DNA of 64,000 bases, taken from NCBI RefSeq assembly GCF_009764645.1, contig NZ_RWIM01000220.1, positions 1 to 64,000 of the forward strand, given 5' to 3'. The DNA is from Pseudomonas sp. PB106. GTDB taxonomy: Bacteria > Pseudomonadota > Gammaproteobacteria > Pseudomonadales > Pseudomonadaceae. The first letter of the stretch is position 1; each line of letters starts with the position of its first letter. The notes under the pieces are model-generated. The model had not been told where the DNA came from, did no database searches, and saw only the letters and a program-made list of their open reading frames with translations. Below, piece after piece: positions 17,481 through 26,149 of this stretch. Position numbers and translations under genes: made by a program.

Positions 17481-19160
17481 TTAAGCCGCTTTCGCCTCAG
17501 GCTGGCTCAGCGAGCGGTTCAGCGCGCTGAACAGCGCCTTGAAGCTCGCCGTGGTGATGTTTTCATCGATACCCACGCCGTGCACCGCACGTTCGCCGTT
17601 CACGCGCAGCTCGATGTACGCCGCTGCTTTGGCGTTGGTACCCGCGCCGATCGCGTGTTCGTTGTAGTCCATGATCTCCACCGGGATCGGCAGGCCGGCG
17701 ACCAGTGCTTCCAGCGCACCGTTGCCCTTGCCACGCCAGTGCAGGTTGGTTTCGCCCTGACCCTTGCTCGCCACTTCCACTTCAACATTGCTGTTGCCGT
17801 TTTCTTCCTGCAGGCGATGGCTGACCAGCGCATACGGGGTGTTGGCTTGCAGGTATTCACTGATCAACAGCGAGTGAATCTGCTTGGCGGTCATCTCCAG
17901 GCCCAAGCGGTCAGTTTCGCGCTGCACGACCTGGCTGAATTCGATCTGCATGCGACGTGGCAGGCTGATGCCGTATTCCTGCTCCAGCAAGTAAGCGATG
18001 CCGCCCTTGCCCGACTGGCTGTTGACGCGAATCACCGCCTCGTAGCTGCGGCCAATGTCGGCCGGGTCGATCGGCAAGTACGGCACTTCCCACAGTGCAT
18101 CTGGTTTCTGTTGGGAGAAGCCTTTGCGGATCGCGTCCTGGTGCGAGCCGGAGAACGCGGTGTGCACCAGATCGCCGACGTATGGGTGACGTGGGTGAAC
18201 CTGAATCTGGTTGCACTCTTCAACGACTTTGCGCACGCCATCGATGTCGGAGAAGTCCAGCTGCGGATCGAGACCCTGGGTGTACATATTCAGGGCGACG
18301 GTGACGAGGTCGACGTTGCCGGTACGCTCGCCGTTGCCGAACAGGCAGCCTTCGACGCGATCGGCGCCGGCCATCAGGCCCAGCTCGGTGGCGGCGACGC
18401 CAGTGCCACGGTCGTTGTGGGTGTGCAGACTGATGATCACGCTGTCACGACGGTTGATGTTGCGGCCGAACCACTCGATCTGGTCGGCGTAGATGTTCGG
18501 CGTCGCGCATTCAACGGTGGCTGGCAGGTTGAGAATCATCTTGTGCTCAGGCGTCGGGTTCCACACCTCGATCACCGCATCACAAACTTCCTTGGCGAAT
18601 TCCAGCTCAGTGGCGCTGAAGGTTTCCGGCGAATATTCGAAGGTCCACTCGGTGTCCGGCTGCATCGCGGCGTATTTGACGAACAGCTTGGCAGCGTTCA
18701 CGGCGATGGCCTTGATGCCGTCCTTGTCCTGGTTGAAGACGATGCGACGGAAGGACGGCGAGGTGGCGTTGTACAGGTGAACGATGGCTTTCTTCGCCCC
18801 GCGCAGGGATTCGAAGGTACGCTCGATCAGGTCTTCACGACCCTGGGTCAGCACCTGAATGGTGGTGTCGTCCGGGATGTGGCCTTCTTCGATCAGGGTA
18901 CGCACGAAGTCGAAGTCGGTTTGCGAAGCGGCCGGGAACGAGGCTTCGATTTCCTTCACGCCCACTTGCACGAGGGTTTTCCAGAAGCGCAGCTTCTTCA
19001 CCGCGTCCATCGGCTCGATCAGCGACTGGTTGCCGTCACGCAGGTCGGAGCTGCACCAGATCGGCGCGGTGTCGATGGTCTTCGACGGCCAGGTGCGATC
19101 CGGCAGGTTGATGACAGGAAACGCGCGGTATTTCGAAGACGGATCTTTGAGCATGCTCAT
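17481..19160 (-). CDS. leuA: 2-isopropylmalate synthase LeuA
   Basis: 559 residues starting MSMLKDPSSKYRAFPVI; further upstream in-frame codons belong to the leader region. It condenses acetyl-CoA with 2-oxoisovalerate, the first committed step of leucine synthesis. The catalytic TIM barrel shows the metal-binding SSDLRDGNQSL and the HTHNDRGTGVA motif; the C-terminal LeuA dimer domain (about 430-555), where leucine normally binds for feedback inhibition, is intact. A probable leader peptide lies upstream at 19250-19327, consistent with control by leucine supply. Confidence 0.97.
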   Translation of the reverse strand: MSMLKDPSSKYRAFPVINLPDRTWPSKTIDTAPIWCSSDLRDGNQSLIEPMDAVKKLRFWKTLVQVGVKEIEASFPAASQTDFDFVRTLIEEGHIPDDTTIQVLTQGREDLIERTFESLRGAKKAIVHLYNATSPSFRRIVFNQDKDGIKAIAVNAAKLFVKYAAMQPDTEWTFEYSPETFSATELEFAKEVCDAVIEVWNPTPEHKMILNLPATVECATPNIYADQIEWFGRNINRRDSVIISLHTHNDRGTGVAATELGLMAGADRVEGCLFGNGERTGNVDLVTVALNMYTQGLDPQLDFSDIDGVRKVVEECNQIQVHPRHPYVGDLVHTAFSGSHQDAIRKGFSQQKPDALWEVPYLPIDPADIGRSYEAVIRVNSQSGKGGIAYLLEQEYGISLPRRMQIEFSQVVQRETDRLGLEMTAKQIHSLLISEYLQANTPYALVSHRLQEENGNSNVEVEVASKGQGETNLHWRGKGNGALEALVAGLPIPVEIMDYNEHAIGAGTNAKAAAYIELRVNGERAVHGVGIDENITTASFKALFSALNRSLSQPEAKAA

Positions 19161-19181
19161 CGGGAAATTCCTTATTGTCTG

Positions 19182-19261
19182 GGCCGAAAAGAGGCGGCCT
19201 GCCGGTGTTACGAATGTTCTGGGAAACGCGTAGGACGAGGTACCGCGATTCAGCCCGGCAG
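19182..19261 (-). promoter_or_regulatory. Alternative pairing elements in the leuA leader RNA
   Basis: On the - strand, CTGCCGG at the end of the leader peptide gene (19255-19261) can pair with CCGGCAG (19199-19205). The latter abuts a second hairpin, GGCCG/CGGCC (19182-19199). The two structures compete at their junction. No U-run follows, so the mechanism, if any, may be translational or Rho-dependent. Found by eye; no folding was computed. Confidence 0.4.
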
Positions 19262-19327
19262 TCGTGCGCTGACGAGGCACAGGCTGCGGTGCTGGCGAAG
19301 CTGAATGAGGGTGTGAGAGGTTTTCAT
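19250..19327 (-). CDS. Probable leuA leader peptide, 25 residues
   Basis: An open frame too short for ordinary gene calls starts at ATG 19327 and ends with TGA at 19250-19252, about 90 bases before leuA. It begins MKTSHTLIQLRQHRS and ends LCLVSARLPG. Five of 25 residues are leucine (7, 10, 16, 18, 23) with Ile and Val beside them. AGGG about ten bases before the ATG could serve as ribosome binding site. Known biology: leucine-rich leader peptides control leu genes by attenuation. The assignment here is inference from position, composition and the competing RNA pairings downstream. Confidence 0.6.
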   Translation of the reverse strand: MKTSHTLIQLRQHRSLCLVSARLPG

Positions 19328-19522
19328 GCCTTCAACCCTAACCGCGAGGGGAGAGGATGGCAAGCAGTCGAAAAAAATTGAGAGGAATACTCGGAAAGCG
19401 GGGGTTTGCAGGATTTTATTGCGCTTAAGTCGGTGGATCTTGTTGATGTTTGCGTGAGGTTAGATCGGGGCGCAATTGAAGTGGGTAGGGTAGCAGAGAG
19501 TTCTGCGGTGGTTGTGATGCCG

Positions 19523-19616
19523 TCTTCGCGGGCAAGCCCGCTCCCACAGTACCTGTGTCGTACACGGATCTCATGCACGGCCAAGAAACCTGTGGGAGCG
19601 GGCTTGCCCGCGAAGA
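19523..19616. repeat. REPIN of the gcgggcaagcccgctcccac family
   Basis: tcttcgcgggcaagcccgct (from 19523) is repeated inverted at 19590-19616. Arms are 27 bases and perfect. Same family as 23771. The rest of 19328-19639 holds leuA promoter sequence and no visible gene. Confidence 0.85.
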
Positions 19617-19639
19617 GGCCAGTGGCCTCAATACATGAT

Positions 19640-20461
19640 TCAGGGTTGAAACGCACCAATGAAAATCGCCGGATCCACCCGCGCATCATTCAGGCTGACA
19701 TTCCAGTGCATGTGCGGCCCGGTCGCCCGGCCGGTCATGCCAACCTTACCCACCACCGCGCCGCGCGCCAGTTGATCGCCGACCTTCACGTCAATCTTCG
19801 ACATATGGCAGAACATGCTGATAAAGCCCTGGCCATGGTCAACAAACACGGTGTTGCCATTGAAGAAGTAGTTGCCGGTGAGGATCACCTTGCCCGCCGC
19901 CGGGGTCTTGATCGGCGTGCCGGCCGGCACCGCGAAGTCGAGGCCAGCGTGGGGATTGCGCTCTTCACCATTAAAGAAGCGACGCACACCAAACTTGCTC
20001 GACAGCGGTCCGTTGACGGGTTTGTCCAGCAACAGATTGCTCGGTGTGTTCGGGCTGAAGCTGCGGTAGGCCTTGATTTGCTCAGCCAGTTCACCTTCGA
20101 TGCGCTTGAGGTTCGACTGATCCGGATTGACCTGCTGTTTGTTCTTCAGGGTGATGCGCTGTTCCGGGTATTTCTTGTTGCCCACGGTGAATGGCAGATT
20201 GCGCCCGCCGCTGCTGACCTGCTGCGCGCCAGGCTTGACCGTCAACGGCACGCCGACAATCGCCAGCCAGTTGTTCTGTTCTTTCACCACCAGCACCGGT
20301 TTGCCTTGATATGTGGCTTTCGGCGCCTGTGCGGCCGCGCCGAGATCAACCACCGCCACACCGCCCGGCACCGGTTTGTTCAGCAGCCGGGTGATGTAGC
20401 TGTCAGCATGGGCGTTGAAGGTCAGACAGAGCAACAACAATGGAGCGAGAAAACGCGGCAT
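19640..20461 (-). CDS. Periplasmic M23-family metallopeptidase
   Basis: 273 residues. Signal peptide MPRFLAPLLLLCLTFNAHA, a middle domain of beta type (about 25-110), then a LytM/M23 domain with the zinc ligands of the active site in HAGLDFAVP (His and Asp) and GPHMHWNVSL (HxH). Both halves of the zinc site are intact, so it is probably an active peptidoglycan endopeptidase rather than an EnvC/NlpD-type activator. It lies three bases after xseA on the same strand and is likely co-transcribed with it. Confidence 0.9.
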   Translation of the reverse strand: MPRFLAPLLLLCLTFNAHADSYITRLLNKPVPGGVAVVDLGAAAQAPKATYQGKPVLVVKEQNNWLAIVGVPLTVKPGAQQVSSGGRNLPFTVGNKKYPEQRITLKNKQQVNPDQSNLKRIEGELAEQIKAYRSFSPNTPSNLLLDKPVNGPLSSKFGVRRFFNGEERNPHAGLDFAVPAGTPIKTPAAGKVILTGNYFFNGNTVFVDHGQGFISMFCHMSKIDVKVGDQLARGAVVGKVGMTGRATGPHMHWNVSLNDARVDPAIFIGAFQP

Positions 20462-20464
20462 GGA

Positions 20465-21844
20465 TCAGTCCAGTAAAGAGAGGGTGACAGGCGTCAGGTG
20501 ATTGTCCTCGACACGCACTTGCAGTTCGCCTTCGCCGAGCTTGGCTTTGAGTCGCTGGCCGGTGTGGGTCTGCGCAGCGTTGCGGATCGCATGGCCGCGC
20601 TCATCCAGCAGAATGCTGTAACCGCGACCAAGCGTTGCCAGCGGGCTGACCACGTGCAGCGTCTGCATCTGACTGTGCAGTTGCAGGCGACGGTTTTTCA
20701 GGCCTTCGCGCATCGCCCGAGGCAGGCGTTCGGCGAGGCTGTCGAGGCGCTGGCGCAGCATCGCCAACTGGCGGCCCGGATGTTGCGCGGCGAGGCGGGT
20801 TTCCAGGCGGATCAAGCGTTCGCGACGAGTGTTCAAATGACGCTCAAACGCCCGGCGCATGCGCATGTCCAGATCATCCAGACGTTGCGCTTGCTGGCGC
20901 AGACGTTCGCCGGGATGACGCAGGCGCCGGGCCATGCCTTCCAGACGCAAGCGATCACGCATCAAACGGTCGCGCATGCGCATCACCAAGCGGCGATGCA
21001 GGCTTTCGACCTGACGGATCAGGTGGCTGGAATCGGGCGCGAGCAATTCGGCGGCAGCGGATGGCGTCGGTGCGCGGACGTCGGCGACAAAGTCGCTGAT
21101 CGACACATCGGTTTCATGGCCGACTGCGCTGACAATCGGCGTCACGCAGGCATCAACGGCGCGGGCCACGGCTTCTTCGTTGAAGCACCAGAGGTCTTCC
21201 AGCGAACCGCCGCCACGGGCGAGGATCAACGCGTCGAACCCACGGGCATCGGCCATTTTCAGGGCGCGGACGATTTGCGCGGTGGCTTCGCGGCCCTGCA
21301 CGGCGGTCGGAATCAGCGTCAGCTGTACCTGCGGCGCACGGCGGCGGAACACACTGATGATGTCGCGAATCACCGCGCCGGTTGGCGAACTGATGATGCC
21401 GATGCGCTGCGGATGCGCCGGCAACGGCACTTTGCGTTCGGCACTGAACAGGCCTTCAGTGCTGAGTTTTTCTTTCAGTGCATCGAAGGCCAGACGCAGC
21501 GCACCGTCACCGGCAGGTTCAACGGTGTCGAGAATCAGCTGATAGTCGCCACGGCCCTCGAACAGCGAGACCTTGCCACGCACCTTCACCGCCAGGCCGT
21601 CCTTCAGCGCCTGACGCACGCGCGCGGCGTTCTGCCGGAACAATGCACAGCGCACCTGTGCGCCGCTGTCCTTGAGGGTGAAATAGATGTGGCCGGACGC
21701 CGGGCGGGCGAGGTTGGAAATTTCGCCTTCGACCCAGATGTTGCTGAACACGTCTTCGAGCAACACCCGCGCGCGGCCGTTGAGCTGGCTGACGGTCAGG
21801 ACTTCACGGTCCAAGCCAAGTCTTGCAAAGGGATCTTTAATCAT
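20465..21844 (-). CDS. xseA: Exodeoxyribonuclease VII large subunit
   Basis: 459 residues. The N-terminal OB fold (FSNIWVEGEISNLARPASGHIYFTLKD in part) is followed by the catalytic domain (LILARGGGSLEDLWCFNEE; VGHETDVSISDFVADVRAPTPSAA) and a long coiled-coil region rich in arginine (about 280-400). With XseB it degrades single-stranded DNA to oligonucleotides. The small-subunit gene is not in this window, as is usual in pseudomonads. Confidence 0.97.
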   Translation of the reverse strand: MIKDPFARLGLDREVLTVSQLNGRARVLLEDVFSNIWVEGEISNLARPASGHIYFTLKDSGAQVRCALFRQNAARVRQALKDGLAVKVRGKVSLFEGRGDYQLILDTVEPAGDGALRLAFDALKEKLSTEGLFSAERKVPLPAHPQRIGIISSPTGAVIRDIISVFRRRAPQVQLTLIPTAVQGREATAQIVRALKMADARGFDALILARGGGSLEDLWCFNEEAVARAVDACVTPIVSAVGHETDVSISDFVADVRAPTPSAAAELLAPDSSHLIRQVESLHRRLVMRMRDRLMRDRLRLEGMARRLRHPGERLRQQAQRLDDLDMRMRRAFERHLNTRRERLIRLETRLAAQHPGRQLAMLRQRLDSLAERLPRAMREGLKNRRLQLHSQMQTLHVVSPLATLGRGYSILLDERGHAIRNAAQTHTGQRLKAKLGEGELQVRVEDNHLTPVTLSLLD

Positions 21845-21888
21845 GGGGCGCAGTTTAAAGGCATTCTTCCGCTGATTGCACGATCCCT

Positions 21889-21980
21889 GTAGGAGCTGCC
21901 GCAGGCTGCGATCTTTTGATCTTGATCGGCAGGAAAAAGATCAAAAGATCGCAGCCTCGTTTCACTCGTCAGCTCCTACA
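21889..21980. repeat. REPIN
   Basis: tgtaggagctgccgcaggct (from 21889) is inverted at the right end (agctcctaca, 21971-21980). The right arm carries an insertion, tcgtttcactcg, relative to the family. Confidence 0.8.
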
Positions 21981-22863
21981 CGGGAGGTGTGAAGGTCTGG
22001 ATGAAGTGTTCGATCAGCGGTGTTGGATTCTGGCGGTAGGCGAGGGCGACGGTGCTGTGGCAATCGGGATCAGTCAACGGAAGAAATCGTACGCCGCTCG
22101 GTGCAATGTCCTGCATTGATTCAGGCAGCAGGGCGATGCCGAAACCGGCCTGAATCAACTGCAATTGCGTGGTCTTGCGCGACATCACCCGCGCGGCTTT
22201 CGGGAAGAAACCCTGGCGCATGCACAGGTCGGCACACAGATAACTGAGGCCGCCGCGTTGCGGATGGGGAATGGAGATAAAGGCTTCGTCCTTCAGTTGT
22301 GCCAGATCGACTTCGGCTGCCTCGGCCAATCGATGCTCAGCCGGCACCGCCAGCAGCAACCGTTCAGTAAACAGCGGCACAATCTGAATGCCTTCGCGCT
22401 GGCGCAACACGGGCAACCGCAACAGGCCGATATCGAGGCGTCCCTCGGCCAGCTCTTCCAGTTGCGCCTCGGAAGACAACTTGCCGATGTCCAGCGACAC
22501 GCCGCTCTGCTGATCAAGGTAGGTGCTGATCTGCTGAAGAAGCCAGCCGCTGATCGTCACCGTACTCGAATGGCTCAAGCGCAAGGTGCCGCGTTGGCCA
22601 TTGCCGACCGCAGTGGCCATGGCGCTGGCCTTGCTCAGCTCATTAAGCAGATTACGTGCGCGAGGCAAAAAAGCTTCGCCCGCTGCCGTGAGTCGGGGCT
22701 GGCGCGCGGTGCGTTCGAACAGTGGCGTTTTCAGGCGCGTTTCCATGTCCTTGATCTGCCGGCTCAGCGCCGATTGCGCAATGAACAAGCGTTCGGCGGC
22801 CGCGCTGAAGCTTCCGCATTCGGCGATTTCGACGAAGTAACGTAATTGACGGGTTGAAAGCAC
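21976..22863 (-). CDS. LysR-family transcriptional regulator
   Basis: 295 residues. The N-terminal winged helix-turn-helix (MLSTRQLRYFVEIAECGSFSAAAERLFIAQSALSRQIKDME) is followed by a periplasmic-binding-like effector domain. It is divergent from the TauE/SafE exporter gene across 100 bases, so it probably controls that gene in response to the exported compound or a precursor. The effector cannot be read from the sequence. The last codons overlap the neighbouring REPIN. Confidence 0.92.
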   Translation of the reverse strand: MLSTRQLRYFVEIAECGSFSAAAERLFIAQSALSRQIKDMETRLKTPLFERTARQPRLTAAGEAFLPRARNLLNELSKASAMATAVGNGQRGTLRLSHSSTVTISGWLLQQISTYLDQQSGVSLDIGKLSSEAQLEELAEGRLDIGLLRLPVLRQREGIQIVPLFTERLLLAVPAEHRLAEAAEVDLAQLKDEAFISIPHPQRGGLSYLCADLCMRQGFFPKAARVMSRKTTQLQLIQAGFGIALLPESMQDIAPSGVRFLPLTDPDCHSTVALAYRQNPTPLIEHFIQTFTPPV

Positions 22864-22963
22864 GAGTCATGCCTTTTCGAGATGAGTAAGCGACCTGGAA
22901 GATATTAGTCGCAACCCTCGGCGCTGGCTAAAGTCATCTCAGGCTTATTAAGGAAGTAGACCC

Positions 22964-23731
22964 ATGAGTGTGGCGGCGTTGTTGAGCGAGTGGACATGGG
23001 GCGCCGGAGGTTGGGCGGTGATCGGGCTGGGCATCGCGTTGGCCTATATCGTGTTCGGCATTGCCGGGTTTGGCACGGCGCTGGTCGCGGGGCCGATTCT
23101 GATTCTTTTCATGCCCTTGTCGAAGATCGTGCCGTTGTTGGTGTTGCTGGATTTTGTCGCGGCGTTCGGCAATCTGCTGCCTTCGCGGCGGGATGTCGCC
23201 AAGCCCGAGTTGTTGCGGCTACTGCCGTGCATGGCGGTCGGTTGTACGTTGGGAGTGATTTTCCTGCTCAACCTGAAATCTGATGTGTTGCTGCTGTTGA
23301 TGGGGCTGTTTATCAGCGCGTATGCGATTTACAGCCTGTGGGTGAAAGCGCGGCCGGCGCAATTGTCGGCGGCGTGGGCAGTGCCGATGGGCACGGTGGG
23401 CGGGTTGTTTGGCGCGCTGTTCGGCAGCGGCGGCTTTCTCTATGCGATCTATTTGAACAGTCGATTGCCGAAAGAGGCCGCCCGGGCCACGCAAAGTGCG
23501 CTGATCAGCTGCAGCACGGTGGTGCGTTTGAGCCTGTTCGCCATCGCCGGGGTGTATGCCGAGCTACCCTTGTTGATGTTGGCGTTGTGTCTGTTGCCGG
23601 CGATGGCGCTGGGGTTGTGGATTGGCCGGCGGTTAACCATCAGGTTGTCGCGTGAGGCGTTCGTGCGGTTGGTGACGTGGCTGGTGCTGGCGAGCGGGAT
23701 TGCGTTGATCGGGCGTTACCTCAGCACTTGA
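22964..23731 (+). CDS. TauE/SafE-family anion exporter
   Basis: 255 residues with about seven to eight membrane helices (for example AVIGLGIALAYIVFGIAGFGTALVAGPIL and the C-terminal LVTWLVLASGIALIGRYL). The duplicated glycine-rich motifs, IAGFGTALVAGP and FGALFGSGGFLYAIYL, are characteristic. Family members export sulfite, sulfoacetate or other organic anions. The substrate is not identifiable; the divergent LysR gene is the only clue. The start follows ttaaggaagtagaccc. Confidence 0.9.
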   Translation: MSVAALLSEWTWGAGGWAVIGLGIALAYIVFGIAGFGTALVAGPILILFMPLSKIVPLLVLLDFVAAFGNLLPSRRDVAKPELLRLLPCMAVGCTLGVIFLLNLKSDVLLLLMGLFISAYAIYSLWVKARPAQLSAAWAVPMGTVGGLFGALFGSGGFLYAIYLNSRLPKEAARATQSALISCSTVVRLSLFAIAGVYAELPLLMLALCLLPAMALGLWIGRRLTIRLSREAFVRLVTWLVLASGIALIGRYLST

Positions 23732-23770
23732 CCGGATTTCGTCAGGGATTAAGCTGCCGGCCGCACTGAT

Positions 23771-23867
23771 GCCATCGCGGGCAAGCCCGCTCCCACAGGT
23801 TTCTCTCGTGTACACAACATTTGTGATCGACCGAGATCCCTGTTGGAGCGGGCTTGCCCGCGATGGC
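23771..23867. repeat. REPIN of the gcgggcaagcccgctcccac family
   Basis: gccatcgcgggcaagcccgc (from 23771) is inverted at 23840-23867, with one substitution (ttggag for tgggag). Confidence 0.85.
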
Positions 23868-23915
23868 GGCGGAGTGAGCACCGCAGAACTTCCATTTGAC
23901 GTCGCAGGCTGCACC

Positions 23916-24464
23916 ATGAATTCGCAAAGCATCATCGTCCCGAAAATTTCCACCCTGCCGGTCCATGAACCCCGGGCCCGGGCGATTCTGCGTTGGCTGG
24001 TACGCAAGAACATCGTCAAGGAAGAACTGAGCACCTGCGGTCGCACCGGCAATCGCATGGCGTATGCGATTGCCGACGGTGCGCGTGCCGTGGTCCTGCA
24101 CCCGCAGGCATTGCCGTTCGGTGAGCCGATCAACGGCTTGGAGATCGTCACCAAGCGCTGCATCTACACCCCGGCCAAGGGGTTTCTCGAAGAGGCCGGG
24201 TGCGCCGAGTGCCGGCGTGAAGTCGGCGAAGCGCTGTTCGAAAGCCTTGAAGAATGGTTTCCCGGCCGCACCGACAACTTCACCTGCCCGGAATGCGGGC
24301 ATGAAGACGACATCAACGGTTTTCTGTTTTTGCAGGAATGTGCGTTTTCCAACCTCGGTTTCATCTTCAACAACTGGCTGGAAGCGGGCTTCAAGCAAAG
24401 CTTTATCGATGAGTTCGCCGATTGGCTCGATCAACCTGTCTCCTGGGTCAAGGTGGAGCTGTAG
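23916..24464 (+). CDS. Conserved pseudomonad protein with a C4 zinc-ribbon-like motif
   Basis: 182 residues from ATG 23916; the frame stays open upstream through the REPIN, but that part is repeat sequence. Two CxxC knuckles, GCAECRREVG (about 90) and FTCPECGHEDD (about 125), are spaced as in a zinc ribbon, and GRTGNRMAYAI precedes them. Databases have sometimes named homologues sugar ABC transporter ATPase (from memory); no Walker motif is present, so that name is not supported. Function unknown. It lies between a REPIN and the guaB promoter and has no operon partner. Confidence 0.8.
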   Translation: MNSQSIIVPKISTLPVHEPRARAILRWLVRKNIVKEELSTCGRTGNRMAYAIADGARAVVLHPQALPFGEPINGLEIVTKRCIYTPAKGFLEEAGCAECRREVGEALFESLEEWFPGRTDNFTCPECGHEDDINGFLFLQECAFSNLGFIFNNWLEAGFKQSFIDEFADWLDQPVSWVKVEL

Positions 24465-24515
24465 GGCCGGGCGTTCCCGTACATCAGCAACATTGATATT
24501 AAGCTGAGTTTTACG

Positions 24516-24544
24516 TTGCTCCGAAGGGGGTGTCTGACTATAAT
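24516..24544 (+). promoter_or_regulatory. guaB promoter
   Basis: -35-like TTGCTC (24516-24521), 17-base spacer, perfect -10 TATAAT (24539-24544), 37 bases before the guaB ATG. A G-rich tract (cgaaggggg) lies in the spacer. Confidence 0.75.
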
Positions 24545-24580
24545 GGCGCGCTTCCATTTTCCCGCTCGGGAGCCCCCGCG

Positions 24581-26050
24581 ATGCTGCGTATCAGCCAAGA
24601 AGCTCTGACATTCGACGACATTCTCCTAGTGCCCGGTTATTCCGAGGTGCTTCCTAACGAAGTCAGTCTCAAGACCCGCCTTACCCGTGGCATCGAGCTG
24701 AACATTCCTCTGGTTTCTGCTGCAATGGACACCGTCACTGAAGCCCGTCTGGCAATCGCCATGGCTCAGGAAGGTGGCATCGGCATTATCCACAAGAACA
24801 TGACCATCGAGCAGCAAGCTGCCGAAGTGCGTAAGGTCAAGAAGTTCGAAGCCGGCGTCGTCAAGGATCCGATCACCATTGAGGCAGATGCCACGGTGCG
24901 TGACCTGTTCGAATTGACCCGCATGCACAACATTTCCGGCGTTCCGGTACTGCACGATGGCGACCTGGTCGGCATCGTTACTTCCCGTGACGTGCGTTTC
25001 GAAACCCGTCTGGAAGCCACCGTACGTGAAGTGATGACGCCTAAAGAGCGTCTGGTCACCGTGCGTGAAGGCGCCGACAAGAACGAAGTCCGCGAGCTGC
25101 TGCACAAGCACCGTCTGGAAAAAGTTCTGATCGTCGACGACAAGTTTGCCCTCAAAGGCATGATGACCGTCAAAGACATCGAAAAAGCCAAAGCCTACCC
25201 GCTGGCCAGCAAAGACGATCAAGGTCGTCTGCGCGTGGGCGCTGCGGTCGGTACCGGTAAAGACACCGGTGACCGCGTAGCTGCCCTGGTTCATGCCGGT
25301 GTGGACGTGGTGGTGGTCGACACCGCCCACGGTCATTCCAAAGGCGTGATCGACCGCGTTCGCTGGGTCAAAGAGAATTTCCCTGAAGTGCAGGTGATCG
25401 GCGGCAACATCGCCACCGGCGCCGCTGCCAAGGCTCTGGCCGAAGCAGGCGCTGACGCCGTCAAGGTCGGTATCGGCCCGGGCTCGATCTGCACCACCCG
25501 TATCGTCGCCGGTGTCGGCGTCCCGCAAATCAGTGCCATCGCCAACGTTGCCGCTGCCCTTGAAGGCACCGGCGTTCCATTGATCGCCGACGGCGGCATC
25601 CGTTTCTCCGGTGACCTGTCCAAGGCCATCGTAGCCGGTGCTTCCTGCGTGATGATGGGCTCGATGTTCGCCGGTACTGAAGAAGCGCCGGGCGAGATCG
25701 AACTGTTCCAGGGCCGTTCGTACAAGGCGTATCGCGGCATGGGTTCGCTGGGCGCCATGTCCCAGGCGCAAGGTTCTTCCGACCGTTACTTCCAGGACTC
25801 CTCGGCAGGCGCCGAGAAACTCGTTCCGGAAGGCATCGAAGGCCGTGTGCCGTACAAAGGCACCCTGAGCGCGATCATTCACCAGTTGATGGGCGGCCTG
25901 CGTTCCTCGATGGGCTACACCGGTAGCGCCAACATCGAAGAAATGCGCACCAAGCCTGAGTTCGTGCGGATCACCGGTGCTGGCATGGCCGAATCCCACG
26001 TTCACGACGTGCAGATCACCAAAGAAGCGCCAAACTACCGCGTAGGTTGA
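24581..26050 (+). CDS. guaB: IMP dehydrogenase
   Basis: 489 residues starting MLRISQEALTFDDILLVPGY. It oxidises IMP to XMP with NAD, the rate-limiting step of GMP synthesis. A TIM barrel carries the catalytic cysteine loop GPGSICTTRIVAG, the flap ends at ...GAEKLVPEGIEGRVPYKG, and two CBS domains (about 95-205) are inserted in the barrel. The upstream start would add 17 residues crossing the promoter -10 and was rejected. It forms a pair with guaA 99 bases downstream. Confidence 0.98.
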   Translation: MLRISQEALTFDDILLVPGYSEVLPNEVSLKTRLTRGIELNIPLVSAAMDTVTEARLAIAMAQEGGIGIIHKNMTIEQQAAEVRKVKKFEAGVVKDPITIEADATVRDLFELTRMHNISGVPVLHDGDLVGIVTSRDVRFETRLEATVREVMTPKERLVTVREGADKNEVRELLHKHRLEKVLIVDDKFALKGMMTVKDIEKAKAYPLASKDDQGRLRVGAAVGTGKDTGDRVAALVHAGVDVVVVDTAHGHSKGVIDRVRWVKENFPEVQVIGGNIATGAAAKALAEAGADAVKVGIGPGSICTTRIVAGVGVPQISAIANVAAALEGTGVPLIADGGIRFSGDLSKAIVAGASCVMMGSMFAGTEEAPGEIELFQGRSYKAYRGMGSLGAMSQAQGSSDRYFQDSSAGAEKLVPEGIEGRVPYKGTLSAIIHQLMGGLRSSMGYTGSANIEEMRTKPEFVRITGAGMAESHVHDVQITKEAPNYRVG

Positions 26051-26075
26051 GCCTTCAAGCAATAAAGTAAGCAAC

Positions 26076-26098
26076 CGGGGCTGTTTGATTCAGCCCCG
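26076..26098 (+). terminator. Hairpin between guaB and guaA, probable partial terminator
   Basis: CGGGGCTG (26076-26083), loop TTTGATT, CAGCCCCG (26091-26098). No strong T-run (agttgttt) follows, so read-through to guaA is likely; it could set the ratio of the two genes. Confidence 0.55.
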
Positions 26099-26149
26099 AG
26101 TTGTTTCTGAATCACGACTGTTTCTGAACGACTTAGACGAGACTGAATC

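Noticed and set aside
17418..19304. 628-codon open frame on the + strand over leuA
   Set aside because: Antisense shadow of leuA; it begins inside a terminator and has no ribosome binding site.
23769..23915. N-terminal extension of the zinc-ribbon gene
   Set aside because: The extension is translated REPIN sequence; ATG 23916 is the first start outside the repeat.
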